This document shows, piece after piece, positions 35,101 through 44,082 of a stretch of 64,000 nt of DNA. Source of the stretch: Microvirga lenta (GTDB lineage: Bacteria > Pseudomonadota > Alphaproteobacteria > Rhizobiales > Beijerinckiaceae). The stretch is taken from NCBI RefSeq assembly GCF_020532555.1, contig NZ_JAJBBR010000007.1, forward strand, positions 124,001 through 188,000, in the 5' to 3' direction. Within the stretch, counting starts at the first letter, position 1. Each line of letters begins with the position of its first letter. Below the pieces are notes generated by a model. It worked only from the letters and a program-made list of their open reading frames with translations. It was not told where the DNA came from and did no database searches. A program made the translations under genes and the position numbers.

Positions 35101-35544
35101 TTCAATCTTGGTCCGACCAAACTGGAGCCGTTTGTGGGTGCATCCGTGCTGCGCGTGAGCACTGACGGCTTCCAAGAAGAGGGTGGGCCAGCAGCACTGA
35201 CCGGCTATGCCCAAAATCAGGATCTCGCCACCACCACATTTGGGTTGCGTGCTGAAGCACGACTCAGCAATGAACTGCCGTTGACCGCGCACGGCATGCT
35301 TGGATGGCGGCGGGCTTATGGCGACATCAACCCGACCGCTCTAATGGCATTCTCTGGTGGGGCTTCGTCTTTCACCGTTGCGGGGACGCCCGTGGATCGG
35401 GATGCGCTTGTAGGTGAGGCTGGGCTCGATTGGCAGGCGGGCCGTGATATCAGCCTTGGTATCTCATATGAGGGTCAAATCGGCTCTCGAGCGCAGGAAC
35501 ATACGTTGAAAGGCAGCTTCGTCTGGCGCTTTGGGACGCGCTGA
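32134..35544 (+). CDS. Autotransporter (type V secretion) with Pro-rich repeat linker
   Basis: This 1136-residue protein has a long signal peptide (about 1-46, ending APAQAADV). A Gly/Thr/Ser-rich passenger with repeating short strands (GTLILNGANNSISTV, GSIYAQTTSFASD) to about residue 690 is consistent with a beta-helix. Five exact copies of an eight-residue PPTPDTPQ unit span residues 698-737. An autotransporter beta-barrel occupies the last ~270 residues, beginning near FALWGQGFGTWGTVKASP and ending SFVWRFGTR with the terminal aromatic pattern. The barrel inserts in the outer membrane and exposes the passenger, likely in adhesion or surface interaction. It sits within the accessory island. 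Passenger function is unknown. Confidence 0.9.
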   Translation: MIHSLHSRRQDFLGSTAIVTTLPLFRALPVALIASGLALAAPAQAADVIITAPGTTIIAPGQSVEFQAENGATSGSIAQVNGGVVIGSVTATAAGVGVLNFVGDGAGVDGNVSNTFRVTIGGTGSMAISGTVTDTGAFYSQAATLTIGGDFQNSYVNFTSNRDGTLILNGANNSISTVLTTGSTGILGTITLGTGSSTTFTGAVGGTARIKQLNLNGTLATFNGNVAAAAVNFGADGIASIRGSTFNASVTTSTDGAGTLSFQPNAQTTVNGTIGSASHGLKQIQMNSGTGSIVRLTQAAYADQIAINGLGTLILDPASRLDTSAGSANAATGTAVSFGADGLLSISSPDVRIGKITTSGGTAGQGRVAFSGSGSYLLGAGIGTEADRLRQISISNAGATVSTAPFSSNYVSSVRFSADGAFHLTEGASLTGDVTTATNGRGTLVFDGGNGATIKGDVGSGAAQIKELRFGASGNGTIDGSIYAQTTSFASDPSRELTISGNIFGEVQGAPGGGGKLTFSGNTSTGGDIGSLSPLGSVAFSGTGVSTLRHDINASAATGSGVLIANPGTTLRVGATGKTITGALNNLGTLDVGANTLNVNGNVSFGSGSTYGVRTTAAGASGRVAATGAATLSGGTVDVLAEDATYLPGLTYSILTAHGGVSGEFTDVRSNFAFLTPSLSYDANKVNLTLVRKTEPQPPTPDTPQPPTPDTPQPPTPDTPQPPTPDTPQPPTPDTPQPQPLEPKPVSFDSVAVSSNQASAAKAVEALGSGSPLFNAVIGQSLAGARQAFDALSGEAHATAPATAVVGAGLVQTTVISRLRNAPTPSFAQVQGTYSAAYAADAPGVVPEPVTITVPTFDPRRFALWGQGFGTWGTVKASPNLAGLDTSTGGFILGAEARIDQTYTLGIAGGFTRTTFEADARLSSGTTDTFFASVYGSAAWGNLNVRLGTSYAWHDIDAKRSIRFPGFADEAHASYGGSTIQAFGEVGYVFNLGPTKLEPFVGASVLRVSTDGFQEEGGPAALTGYAQNQDLATTTFGLRAEARLSNELPLTAHGMLGWRRAYGDINPTALMAFSGGASSFTVAGTPVDRDALVGEAGLDWQAGRDISLGISYEGQIGSRAQEHTLKGSFVWRFGTR
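34225..34344 (+). repeat. Perfect 24-bp tandem repeat, five copies
   Basis: The 24-base unit beginning CCTCCGACGCCAGACACCCC is repeated five times without a mismatch inside the autotransporter gene and encodes the Pro-rich linker between passenger and barrel. The unit is a multiple of three, so copy-number change keeps the frame. Confidence 0.95.
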
Positions 35545-35552
35545 GCATCACC

Positions 35553-35586
35553 GTCGCAGGCTTGCTGATGAGTGCAAGCCTGCGAC
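35553..35586 (+). terminator. Terminator-like hairpin after the autotransporter
   Basis: GTCGCAGGCTTG (35553-35564) pairs perfectly over 12 bases with CAAGCCTGCGAC (35575-35586), just after the stop at 35544. Only a short T-run follows. Confidence 0.55.
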
Positions 35587-35864
35587 TTCAAGGCCGTGCC
35601 CATGGCACCGCCTTGATTTTTCGTCTCTCATGAAGCGTCACTGCGAGGCTTGGAAGGTCGCCTCATGGCAGGTAGTGTTGATAAAGTCCAGAATATGGCT
35701 GAGGCGATCAACACCTAGTGTTAGCCCAGCGGACTAGGCCCAACATTCGGTATGCTGAGCAGGCAGAAAACGGAGCTTGCCGACTTTTTCAGCATTGGGT
35801 AATGGGGCGGCTCTCCCTGGATGCCGATAACATCGGCTGGCCACGTGCACAGGAGAGAACAGCC
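35587..35864. other. Interval before the IS110 remnant
   Basis: No gene was seen. It likely contains the upstream end of the IS110 element; IS110 elements lack long terminal inverted repeats, so the border was not identified. Confidence 0.3.
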
Positions 35865-36788
35865 ATGGACTACTATGCTGGTTTAGATGTCTCGATGAAT
35901 GAGACCCACATCTGTGTGGTCGAGCGGGACGGGAGTGTTGTTCTGGAGGCAAAGGCCTCCAGCACCCCAGAAGCGATTGCCGCCGTGCTGGAGACGGCGC
36001 CCGCTTGCGAGAAGATCGTGCTCGAGACCGGCCGTATGGCGCCCATGCTCTTCCATGGCCTTGCCGCCCGCGGGCTCGCGCATCTGGCCCGAACCGGCTT
36101 CTTCAAGCCCGTCCACGTCAAATCGCTGCCGGCCCATGCGGTGCGCGCTCTGATCATCGCCCGCAAGAAGCTGGTCGGGCAGCGCGTCACCCTGGAGAAC
36201 CAGATCCGCGGCCTGGCCGTGGTATTCGGGGTCCGGTTGCCGCGCGGGTTGAGCCCGCGCTTTACCGAGCAGGTCATCCAAGCCAGCTAGGGGATCGCAG
36301 GTTTGTCAGGGGCCATGCAGGGCCTGCTTGCGGCCCGCAAGGCCGTTCTGGAAGCGGTCGAGGCAATTGACCGTGATATGCGCCTGCTGGCCCGCTCGTC
36401 TCAGGCTTGCCAGCGGCTGATGACCATTCCCGGTGTCGGCCAGCTCACGGCCCTGGCGTTTGTCGCCACCATCGACGCGCCGGAGCGCTTCCGCCGCTCG
36501 CGCGATGTGGGAGCCTATCTTGGCTTGGTGCCACGACGCTTCCAGTCGGGCGAGGTCGACTATGTCGGCAGCATCTCCAAGTGTGGGGACCGGCGGGTGC
36601 GGACCCTGTTGTATGAGGCCGCCAACGTCATGCTGACGCGTTATCGCGGCGCCCTGGCTCTCAAGGAGTGGGCGCTGGGAATTGCCCGACGCTCAACGAT
36701 GAGGAAGGCCCGTGTGGCGCTGGCCCGCCGGTTGGCGATCATCATGCATGCCATGCTCCGGCACGGCACCCCATTCCAGGCAGCCTAG
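35865..36788 (+). pseudogene. IS110-family transposase, inactivated
   Basis: The N-terminal DEDD domain begins MDYYAGLDVSMNETHICVVE and the C-terminal transposase_20 domain contains MTIPGVGQLTALAFVATIDA and RRSRDVGAYLGLVPRRFQSG. Two lesions are visible. First, HGLAARGLAHLARTGFFKPV joins directly, where IS110 transposases normally have ~30 residues including the KTDRNDA catalytic segment, so an internal in-frame deletion has occurred. Second, a TAG stop at 36288-36290 interrupts the frame, which continues in register after it (GIAGLSGAMQGLLAARKAVL). The copy cannot make a full transposase. Confidence 0.88.
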
Positions 36789-37368
36789 GAGGAGCAGCGG
36801 AAACAGGTCGAGACGAGCTCCCGAGCGGAGCGACGCCCAAGGGAGGGTGTGGATTACGACGCCGATTCTGTCGCATGCGGCCTGAGAGAAGGGTCGACAG
36901 CGGTTTCAACCAGGTCGCTCCACTCCCACTGACCCCATCAAGTGCCCTGGAGCACGCAGAGAACGCAGACACCCTTTGGCATCGCAAATCGCTCAGGATC
37001 GGAGGGCTGCCCCTTGACCCATTAGAGAACACTATCGGCACAACCCGGAAGTACACTCATTGTCAGCTCTGGCAGCGGATACCGGACGTTCCTGAATAGC
37101 GAGGTTATGACGGTGTCTTAAACATTGGATGCATTTTGCGATGGAGCCTCGTTAAGGTTCCACTTGACCCGGTCGGCGCGCATAGATCCATCCGCACGGC
37201 ACCTTCGCAATGGAGGGGGCTAGTCGTACACTTTGAATGTGTTGTAGCCGACCGAGGGCCTGGGCAACACGAATACCTTCGTGACCTCCGTTAGGATATG
37301 AGATGGCCCAGCAGCGCTCGCCGCCTTGGCCTAGGCCCATCGCGATCTTTCTGATTGAGCGGGAGTGC
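36789..37368. other. Gene-free interval after the IS110 remnant
   Basis: About 580 bases with no credible gene on either strand; several short shadow frames only. It probably holds decayed insertion-sequence or island debris. Confidence 0.4.
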
Positions 37369-38670
37369 TCATGCTCGACTAGGGGAGGCTTTCTGCTTCC
37401 TGCGCAGGCGATGTAGCGACCCGCGTTCCGCAGGCGTCATCGCCCGCCCGTACTTCGGGGGACGCCCACGTCTTGTCCTTGGGGCCTCCGGTTCGTCCTC
37501 TACCATGATGCTCCCGTTCGGTTCGACCCAAGACCGCGGAGGCACTCTGGGTGTTGGAGGAGGATGCTTAGGAACGATTGGTTCTTCCCAGATAGGTTTG
37601 GGCTTCAAAGGAACGAGCGAAGGGAGCTCCCGCTTCAATCCATCAGGAACCCGAGGAACGACACCTGAGGCGGCTCCCTCGTGAAACAGGTGCCTGACTT
37701 CGGCCCCGTCGCTTATCCCGAGCAAGCCCGGGGCGATGTCGAACGTCTCGGCATGCTCCTGGCGGGTGAAGACGATGGATGCTTTCCGAATACCGAAGCG
37801 ATCCTCGCGGTCGAGCAGCCAGTAGCCCACAACCTGTCTCAGGATCTTGGCAATCCCCTGCGGGCGAAGCATGGCCTTGAACTCGTACAGCATGCCATCA
37901 GCCACCAAGTCGAAATCCGCATTGCCCACGATCTCCGATGCGTCAAGGCTCTCGCCCATAAATACGGTCTCGGCCTTCTCGATCACGTCCTCATGGCAAG
38001 TCCGGAACCCCTTCGCCAGTGCGGTCACGTCCGCCGCAACGGCATCCGGAACGCCTGAGAGCATCGATTCGATGTTCGGGCTGGCGGAAAGGTGGAGCAA
38101 CCATGGAGGAGAAAACATCGCGGAGACGCGACTGCGGTTGAACGCATCGAGCTGCGCGAACCAGAAGCAGAACCTTGCGAGGCGATCCTCGCTGGCTTGA
38201 TCGAGGGAAGGCGTCCGCAGATCGATCGAGACAATGAAGTCCTCATAGGCTTGAACGAATGCATCGGCGAGGGCGAACCCCTTCCTGGGCTTCCATGGGT
38301 TCCTGAATCCCGGCCATTGGGACATCTGGCAGTACCGCAAGCCTTCCTGCACCATAGCGCACCGGTGCACAGCGGGATCGAAAAACGCTCGAAGCCGATA
38401 GTCGGACGCAGTGCCGACTAGCATGTAGAGGTTCTTGGTTTCGTAGTTGACGGGATGGATCAGCGGGCTCGCCCGAAGCCGGCTGGCCATCGCCCGCGCA
38501 GCCTTGGGGAGATCGGGGAACCAAGCATCCATGAACTGCCGGACATAGCTGTCCTTGTTGTCGAGTTCTTGGGTCAATGACATGGAATCGATAGGTCCAA
38601 GGCAATCGGATGAAGCGAGATCATCGATAGGGCTTCGGGAACTGATGTCCAGCCTGTACTTGCGGGTCAC
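37369..38670 (-). CDS. Unknown protein with possible PD-(D/E)XK nuclease core and AT-hook
   Basis: This 433-residue protein has no signal or membrane segment. Residues 252-265 read ADFDLVADGMLYEFKA, giving D254 and E263-x-K265, the arrangement of a PD-(D/E)XK nuclease. It is followed by a Gln-containing helix (KILRQVVGYWLLDREDRFGI) and a strand KASIVFTRQEH, the usual order in that fold. The C terminus is Pro-rich and ends with RTRRGRPPKYGRAMTPAERG, a GRP-type AT-hook that could bind AT-rich minor grooves. The N-terminal half is unrecognised. Located at the right end of the island, a defence or restriction-like role is conceivable but unproven. Confidence 0.6.
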   Translation of the reverse strand: MTRKYRLDISSRSPIDDLASSDCLGPIDSMSLTQELDNKDSYVRQFMDAWFPDLPKAARAMASRLRASPLIHPVNYETKNLYMLVGTASDYRLRAFFDPAVHRCAMVQEGLRYCQMSQWPGFRNPWKPRKGFALADAFVQAYEDFIVSIDLRTPSLDQASEDRLARFCFWFAQLDAFNRSRVSAMFSPPWLLHLSASPNIESMLSGVPDAVAADVTALAKGFRTCHEDVIEKAETVFMGESLDASEIVGNADFDLVADGMLYEFKAMLRPQGIAKILRQVVGYWLLDREDRFGIRKASIVFTRQEHAETFDIAPGLLGISDGAEVRHLFHEGAASGVVPRVPDGLKRELPSLVPLKPKPIWEEPIVPKHPPPTPRVPPRSWVEPNGSIMVEDEPEAPRTRRGRPPKYGRAMTPAERGSLHRLRRKQKASPSRA

Positions 38671-38856
38671 AGAGGGCCTGAAGCCCTCAAAAGGCTCCTG
38701 GCAGCTATGAGACGTTGGCGAGTCAAATTTGAGAGCAATTCGTGCCGTAGAGGCGCTAATGGAGTCAAATTATAAGCTATTGCGTGCGGTATCTCCTCAA
38801 TCCCGAGTATGCTTCAACGTGAGACAATCACGCTCTATGTAACGCACCTACGGAAA

Positions 38857-38886
38857 AAGCCCACCTCTGAGGGGTGAGGCGGGCTT
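38857..38886 (-). terminator. Rho-independent terminator of nrdJ
   Basis: On the minus strand AAGCCCGCCTC, an 8-base loop, GAGGTGGGCTT (11 bp with one mismatch) is followed by TTTCC about 77 bases after the nrdJ stop. This is a credible intrinsic terminator and also marks the right border of the island. Confidence 0.75.
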
Positions 38887-38962
38887 CAGCTTCATTTTGA
38901 GGCGCTCTTTGGGCGGATTATGGCCGTCCTTTGCGAGCGTCCTCAAGTCTTTTGGCAGCGAA

Positions 38963-41900
38963 TCACGAACACCCTGTCGTGCTGCCGCACGTGTCGCACT
39001 TCAGGCACGTCCCGTTGCGCACCAGCGTGAAGTTCGCGCATTCGGGGCAGGCTTCGCCGACATAGCCCTTCATCTTGGCCTCGGCGCGCTTGTCCGCGAT
39101 GGACGGGGCTGCCGGGGCGGTGAAGGGGAGCTTGGCGAGATCGGCTTCGCCGACCTTCTGCTCCTGCGGCTCCTCCTTGAGGGCGGTGGCTCCCATGGTG
39201 AGGGCGCCCGCGGCGCGCTGGCCGCCGCCGCCTGGGATCAGCATGAGGCGGTCGGAATTGCCGCGCACGAAGCCGCGGGAGACGACCGCCGTGGCGGGAG
39301 CGGGCTCCGGCGCCTTCGACTGGGCTTCGCCCTGGCCGATGGTGGTGGGGCCGAGCTCCGACGGGTCCACATGGGCGAGGTCGTTGCGGCCGAGATAGGA
39401 GACCGCGAGCTCGCGGAACACGTAGTCGAGGATCGACGTGGCGTTCTTGATGCGCTCGTTGCCCTGGACGAAGCCCGCCGGCTCGAAGCGCGTGAAGGTG
39501 AAGGCCTCCACGTATTCCTCCAGCGGCACGCCGTATTGCAGGCCGAGCGAGATCGCGATGGCGAAGTTGTTCATCATCGCCCGGAAGGCCGCGCCTTCCT
39601 TGTGCATGTCGATGAAGATCTCGCCGAGGCGGCCGTCGTCGTACTCGCCGGTGCGCAGGTACACCTTGTGGCCGCCCACGACCGCCTTCTGGGTGTAGCC
39701 CTTGCGGCGGTCGGGCATCTTCTCGCGCTCGCGGATCGCCACGACGCGCTCGACGATCTTCTCGACCACCTTCTCCGAGAGAGCCGCGGCCTTGGCGGCG
39801 GCGGGGAGGGCGGTGAGAGCCTCCACGGCCTCGTCCGCCTCGTCCTCCTCGTCGGCGATGAGGGCGGAGTTGAGCGGCTGCGAGAGCTTGGAGCCGTCGC
39901 GGTAGAGGGCGTTCGCCTTCAGCGCCAGCTTCCAGGAGAGCATGTAGGCGTTCTTGCAATCCTCGACGGTGGCGTCGTTGGGCATGTTGATGGTCTTGGA
40001 GATCGCGCCCGAGATGAAGGGCTGCGCCGCCGCCATCATGCGGATGTGGCTTTCCACCGAGAGATAGCGCTTGCCGATCTTGCCGCAGGGATTGGCGCAA
40101 TCGAACACCGCGTAGTGCTCTTTTCTCAGGTGCGGCGCGCCTTCCAGCGTCATCGCTCCGCAGATGTGGATGTTGGCGGCCTCGATATCGGCCTTCGAAT
40201 ACCCCAGGAACTGGAGCAGGTCGAAGGACGGGTCGTTGAGCCTCTCCGCCGGGACCTTGAGGGTGTTGACGAGGAAGTCCTCGCCCACGGTCCACTTGTT
40301 GAAGACGAACTTGATGTCGAAGGCCGATTTCAGGCCCTTCTCGACGGCGTCGATCTTCTCGTCCGTGAAGCCCTTGGCGCGCAGGGAGCCGGGGTTGACG
40401 GCGGGGGCCTGGCGCATGGAGCCGTGGCCGACCGCGTAGGCCTCGATCTCGGCGATCTCGGATTCGCGGTAGCCCAGGGCGCGCAGCGCGTCGGGCACGG
40501 CCCGGTTGATGATCTTGAAGTAACCGCCGCCCGCGAGCTTCTTGAACTTCACCAGGGCGAAGTCGGGCTCGATGCCGGTGGTGTCGCAATCCATCACGAG
40601 GCCGATCGTGCCCGTGGGCGCGATGACGGTGGCCTGCGCGTTGCGGTAGCCGTGCTGCTCGCCGAGCTCCAGGGCCCGGTCCCAGGCGGCCTTCGCATGG
40701 GCGATGAGGCCCGCGTCGGGGCAGGAGGCGTGGTCGAGCGGCACCGGGTTGACCGACAGGCCCTCGTAACCCTCGGCGAGGCCGTGGGCGGCGCGGCGAT
40801 GGTTGCGGATCACGCGCAGCATGTGCTTCGCGTTGGCCTTGTAGTTCGGGAAGGCGCCGAGCTCACCCGCCATCTCGGCGGAGGTGGCATAAGACACGCC
40901 GGTCATGATGGCGGTGATCGCGCCGCCGAGCGCGCGGCCTTCCGCCGAATCGTAGGGCAGGCCCATGGTCATGAGCAGGCCGCCGATATTGGCGTAGCCC
41001 AGGCCGAGGGTGCGGTACTGGTAGGAGAGCTCCGCGATTTCCTTGGACGGGAACTGCGCCATCATCACGGAGATTTCGAGCACCACCGTCCAGAGGCGGC
41101 AGGCATGCTCGAAGGATTCCGCGTCGAAGGTCTTGGCGGCGCGGTCGTAGAACTGCAGCAGGTTGGCGGAAGCCAGGTTGCAGGCCGTGTCGTCCAGGAA
41201 CATGTATTCCGAGCAGGGGTTCGATGCCCGGATGCGGCCACCGGCGGGGCTGGTGTGCCAGTCGTTCATGGTGGTGTTGAAGTGCAGGCCGGGATCGGCG
41301 GACGCCCAGGCCGCGTGGCCGATCTGCTCCCACAGGTCGCGGGCCTTGAGGGTCTTCACCGTCTTGCCGTCCTTGCGGGCGGTGAGCTTCCACTCGCCGT
41401 CCGTCTCCACGGCGCGCAGGAAGTCGTCGGTGATCGAGACCGAGTTGTTGGAGTTCTGGCCCGAGACCGTGAGGTAGGCGTCCGAATCCCAATCGGTGTC
41501 GTAAATGGGGAAGTCGATATCGGTGTAGCCCTGGCGCGCGAACTGGATGACGCGCTTGATGTAGTTGTCCGGGATCATGACCCGGCGGGCCATCTTGATC
41601 TCTTTCTTCAGAGCCGGGTTCTTCTCCGGGTCGAAGCAGGCGTCACCCTCGGCCTCGCAGTTCACGCAGGCCTTCATGATGGCCTTGAGGTGCTTGTTGC
41701 CGAGCTTGGAGCCGGTGACGAGGGCGGCGACCTTCTGCTCCTCCTTCACCTTCCAGTCGATATAGGCCTCGATGTCCGGGTGATCGACGTCGACCACCAC
41801 CATCTTGGCGGCGCGGCGGGTGGTGCCGCCCGACTTGATGGCGCCCGCCGCGCGGTCGCCAATCTTGAGGAACGACATGAGGCCGGAGGAGCGGCCGCCG

Positions 41901-42640
41901 CCGGAGAGCTTCTCGCCCTCGCCGCGCAGCTTGGAGAAGTTGGAGCCGGTGCCGGAGCCGTACTTGAACAGGCGCGCCTCACGGACCCACAGGTCCATGA
42001 TGCCGCCCTCGTTCACCAGGTCGTCCTCGACGCCCTGGATGAAGCAGGCATGGGGCTGCGGATGCTCGTAGGCCGACTTGGACTTGGTGAGCTTGCCGGT
42101 CTTGTAGTCCACGTAGAAGTGGCCCTGGCTCGGGCCGTCGATGCCGTAGGCCCAGTGCAGGCCGGTGTTGAACCATTGCGGGGAGTTGGGCGCCACCATC
42201 TGGTTGGCGAGCATGAAGCGCAGCTCGTCGAAGAAGGCCTGAGCGTCCTCTTCCGAGGAGAAGTAGCCGCCCTTCCAGCCCCAATAGGTCCAGCAGCCGG
42301 CGAGCCGGTCGAAGACCTGCTTGGACGACATTTCGGAGCCGTAACGCTGGTCCTCGGGAAGCTCGGCGAGGGCGGTCTCGTCGGGCACGGAGCGCCACAG
42401 CCAGGAGGGAACGTCGTTCTCTTCGACCTTCTTCAGGCACGCAGGCACGCCGGCCTTGCGGAAATACTTCTGGGCCAGAACGTCGGAGGCCACCTGGCTC
42501 CAAGTCTCGGGAACCTCGATGTTCTCGAGCTTGAACACGACCGAGCCGTCCGGATTGCGGATCTCGCTCGTGGCGAGCCGGAAGGCGAGGGAGGAATAGG
42601 GCGACTGCCCCGGTTTCGTGTAACGCCGCTCAATCCGCAT
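38963..42640 (-). CDS. nrdJ: Vitamin B12-dependent (class II) ribonucleotide reductase
   Basis: The 1225-residue enzyme reduces ribonucleotides to deoxyribonucleotides with adenosylcobalamin, without oxygen demand. It begins [20 protein letters not shown] and carries [20 protein letters not shown], the alpha-chain core with [20 protein letters not shown] (active-site Cys and Glu region), and the C-terminal zinc-ribbon-like [20 protein letters not shown] with a redox Cys tail GSTTGCS. The size matches the long alphaproteobacterial NrdJ. Candidate NrdR and DnaA boxes lie ~310-350 bases upstream of the start, implying a long leader. No cobalamin riboswitch was seen. A 1334-residue antisense open frame is a composition artefact. 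Confidence 0.96.
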   Translation of the reverse strand: MRIERRYTKPGQSPYSSLAFRLATSEIRNPDGSVVFKLENIEVPETWSQVASDVLAQKYFRKAGVPACLKKVEENDVPSWLWRSVPDETALAELPEDQRYGSEMSSKQVFDRLAGCWTYWGWKGGYFSSEEDAQAFFDELRFMLANQMVAPNSPQWFNTGLHWAYGIDGPSQGHFYVDYKTGKLTKSKSAYEHPQPHACFIQGVEDDLVNEGGIMDLWVREARLFKYGSGTGSNFSKLRGEGEKLSGGGRSSGLMSFLKIGDRAAGAIKSGGTTRRAAKMVVVDVDHPDIEAYIDWKVKEEQKVAALVTGSKLGNKHLKAIMKACVNCEAEGDACFDPEKNPALKKEIKMARRVMIPDNYIKRVIQFARQGYTDIDFPIYDTDWDSDAYLTVSGQNSNNSVSITDDFLRAVETDGEWKLTARKDGKTVKTLKARDLWEQIGHAAWASADPGLHFNTTMNDWHTSPAGGRIRASNPCSEYMFLDDTACNLASANLLQFYDRAAKTFDAESFEHACRLWTVVLEISVMMAQFPSKEIAELSYQYRTLGLGYANIGGLLMTMGLPYDSAEGRALGGAITAIMTGVSYATSAEMAGELGAFPNYKANAKHMLRVIRNHRRAAHGLAEGYEGLSVNPVPLDHASCPDAGLIAHAKAAWDRALELGEQHGYRNAQATVIAPTGTIGLVMDCDTTGIEPDFALVKFKKLAGGGYFKIINRAVPDALRALGYRESEIAEIEAYAVGHGSMRQAPAVNPGSLRAKGFTDEKIDAVEKGLKSAFDIKFVFNKWTVGEDFLVNTLKVPAERLNDPSFDLLQFLGYSKADIEAANIHICGAMTLEGAPHLRKEHYAVFDCANPCGKIGKRYLSVESHIRMMAAAQPFISGAISKTINMPNDATVEDCKNAYMLSWKLALKANALYRDGSKLSQPLNSALIADEEDEADEAVEALTALPAAAKAAALSEKVVEKIVERVVAIREREKMPDRRKGYTQKAVVGGHKVYLRTGEYDDGRLGEIFIDMHKEGAAFRAMMNNFAIAISLGLQYGVPLEEYVEAFTFTRFEPAGFVQGNERIKNATSILDYVFRELAVSYLGRNDLAHVDPSELGPTTIGQGEAQSKAPEPAPATAVVSRGFVRGNSDRLMLIPGGGGQRAAGALTMGATALKEEPQEQKVGEADLAKLPFTAPAAPSIADKRAEAKMKGYVGEACPECANFTLVRNGTCLKCDTCGSTTGCS

Positions 42641-42950
42641 CGGTCAATTCCTTCGTTCGAGGACAATAGTCCTCTGACCACGATGATCCTTCGTGGCACC
42701 CCAGCCCATTTTTGTTCGACGCCCTGCGGTCCGTTTTTGAGGACCGCTCACGCAACACGTCCGAGTTTCGGCAGATCCCCGGACACCACGAAGCCCACGG
42801 CTGAAAAGTTGCCGTGCGGCTCATACGCAAGTCCTTCGGGGATACTGAACCGGCCTTTTCAGCCCGGCTGCCGGTCTCGGATCGGCACCCTGTCAGGCTA
42901 GTCGCGATGTGAGCCTCACGTCAAGAACTAGTGTCGGTGCCGGTGGTTCC
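42641..42950 (-). other. Long leader region of nrdJ with hairpins
   Basis: Between the putative NrdR box and the nrdJ start lie ~310 bases. Visible stems include GCGGTCC/GGACCGC (42726-42747) and CCACGA/TCGTGG around 42677-42697. None is followed by a T-tract on the minus strand. A frame of 66 residues from 42830 on the minus strand ends at the start of nrdJ but looks like chance. Confidence 0.4.
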
Positions 42951-42966
42951 GAACTAGATGTTGTGT
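42951..42966. promoter_or_regulatory. Candidate NrdR box upstream of nrdJ
   Basis: The minus strand reads ACACAACATCTAGTTC, which fits the palindromic NrdR consensus acaCwAtATaTwGtgt at most core positions (C-A-A-n-A-T-n-T-A-G). A second partial site sharing GAACTAG lies 26 bases away at 42925-42940. NrdR represses ribonucleotide reductase genes in response to ATP/dATP. Confidence 0.5.
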
Positions 42967-42980
42967 GTGGCTGTGTGAAC

Positions 42981-42989
42981 TGTGGATAA
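42981..42989. promoter_or_regulatory. Perfect DnaA box upstream of nrdJ
   Basis: TGTGGATAA is the exact complement of the strong DnaA box TTATCCACA. It lies 15 bases beyond the NrdR-like box relative to nrdJ. DnaA control of ribonucleotide reductase genes is known in other bacteria; here it is inferred from position. Confidence 0.5.
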
Positions 42990-43327
42990 CCGGCTACCCT
43001 TCTGCTAAGCCTCGGAGACTCCTTTCAGAATCCAAACGCACTTTCTTCAACGGCCAAGCTTCGGCGGCTATCGACCGACCCCCGATGGTGGCCGATCGGC
43101 CACAAGAAGCTTTCCCGGCGCAACATCCGGCAGGAAGTTTCTTGACGTTTGGGAATGGGTTGTTCTCGGGGGCGAAAAGCGCGGGAAAACCAGGAAATTC
43201 CGCCTCTCCGGCCGCCCATGATCCATGGGAAGAGAATCGGTCCCGCCCATGCGCTCACGAGGCTGGACTTCCCGACGGCCAAAAGCCATATTCCGCGCGA
43301 ACTTCATGAACCCCTTCAGTGGCAGCG

Positions 43328-43741
43328 ATGAAACAGTTTTTGGCGCAGTTCTTCACCTGGTGGAACGGGCAGACCCTCGGCACGCGATTCTACACGTGGC
43401 GCAAGGGGCAGTTCGTGGGTGAGGACGAGTTCGGCAACAAGTACTACCGTCACACCCAGGCGGAGGCCATCGATCCGAACGTGGGCGCCGAGCGCCGCTG
43501 GGTCGTCTACAACGGCGAGGCGGATGCCTCGAAGGTGCCTCCGGGCTGGCGCGCCTGGCTCTGCCACAACGGCGACGTGCCGCCGAGCGAGGAGCCCTAC
43601 CAGCCCCATCCGTGGGAGAGGCCCTACATTCCCAACATGACCGGCACCCCCCATGCTTATCGGCCGACCGGATCGTCGCTCTCGACCGGGCAACGCCCGG
43701 CCGCGACCGGAGACTACGTACCCTGGACGCCGGGCGAGTAA
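43328..43741 (+). CDS. NDUFA12-family NADH:ubiquinone oxidoreductase-associated protein
   Basis: The 137-residue protein begins MKQFLAQFFTWWNGQTLGTR and contains FVGEDEFGNKYYRHTQAEAI, then RRWVVYNGEADASKVPPGWR and AWLCHNGDVPPSEEPYQPHP, the hallmark of the NDUFA12/B17.2 family, an accessory subunit of complex I in alphaproteobacteria and mitochondria. It should be bound to the matrix-arm side in the cytoplasm. The ATG at 43328 is chosen over a nearby upstream start because it begins the conserved region. Genes for the core complex I lie elsewhere, as is usual. Confidence 0.93.
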   Translation: MKQFLAQFFTWWNGQTLGTRFYTWRKGQFVGEDEFGNKYYRHTQAEAIDPNVGAERRWVVYNGEADASKVPPGWRAWLCHNGDVPPSEEPYQPHPWERPYIPNMTGTPHAYRPTGSSLSTGQRPAATGDYVPWTPGE

Positions 43742-43771
43742 GGACTTGGCCATCGAAGGACGGATGCCGAC

Positions 43772-44005
43772 ATGCTGAACAAGCCGCAGCACCGGAACTG
43801 CGTGGAATGCGGCCTGCCTTTCGGGCATCCCGATTTCGCCTATCATGCGGGCCGCATCGAAAACGGCCCGGCCTATTGGTCCGACCAGGGCCTCCTGTGC
43901 TCCCATGGCTGCTCCACCGCCCATTTCGAGAAGCGGGACGAGCAGGGCGCGCCGATGATCGCGCCGGCGCCCAACCCGTTCGAGCGGGAATTCCCGTCCT
44001 CGTAG
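43772..44005 (+). CDS. Small zinc-finger-like hypothetical protein
   Basis: The 77-residue protein has a C-x2-C (RNCVECGLPF) and later a C-x3-C arrangement (GLLCSHGCSTAHF), a likely small metal-binding fold, with HPDFAYHAGRIENGPAYWSD between. It starts 31 bases after the NDUFA12-like gene on the same strand. Function unknown. Confidence 0.6.
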   Translation: MLNKPQHRNCVECGLPFGHPDFAYHAGRIENGPAYWSDQGLLCSHGCSTAHFEKRDEQGAPMIAPAPNPFEREFPSS

Positions 44006-44082
44006 AGACGGCGTCGAGCCTCCGGACCCGGGGCCGAGGAAAGGCCTCCCATTGCCCGCTCGCCCCACTCAGACGCGATGCG

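Noticed and set aside
38897..42901. A 1334-codon open frame antisense to nrdJ
   Set aside because: nrdJ is unmistakable on the other strand; the antisense frame is long only because GC-rich codon bias removes stop codons, and its product is Gly/Arg/Val/His-rich without any domain.
42641..43327. Cobalamin riboswitch before the B12-dependent nrdJ
   Set aside because: I looked for the B12-box and core cobalamin riboswitch segments on the minus strand and did not find them.
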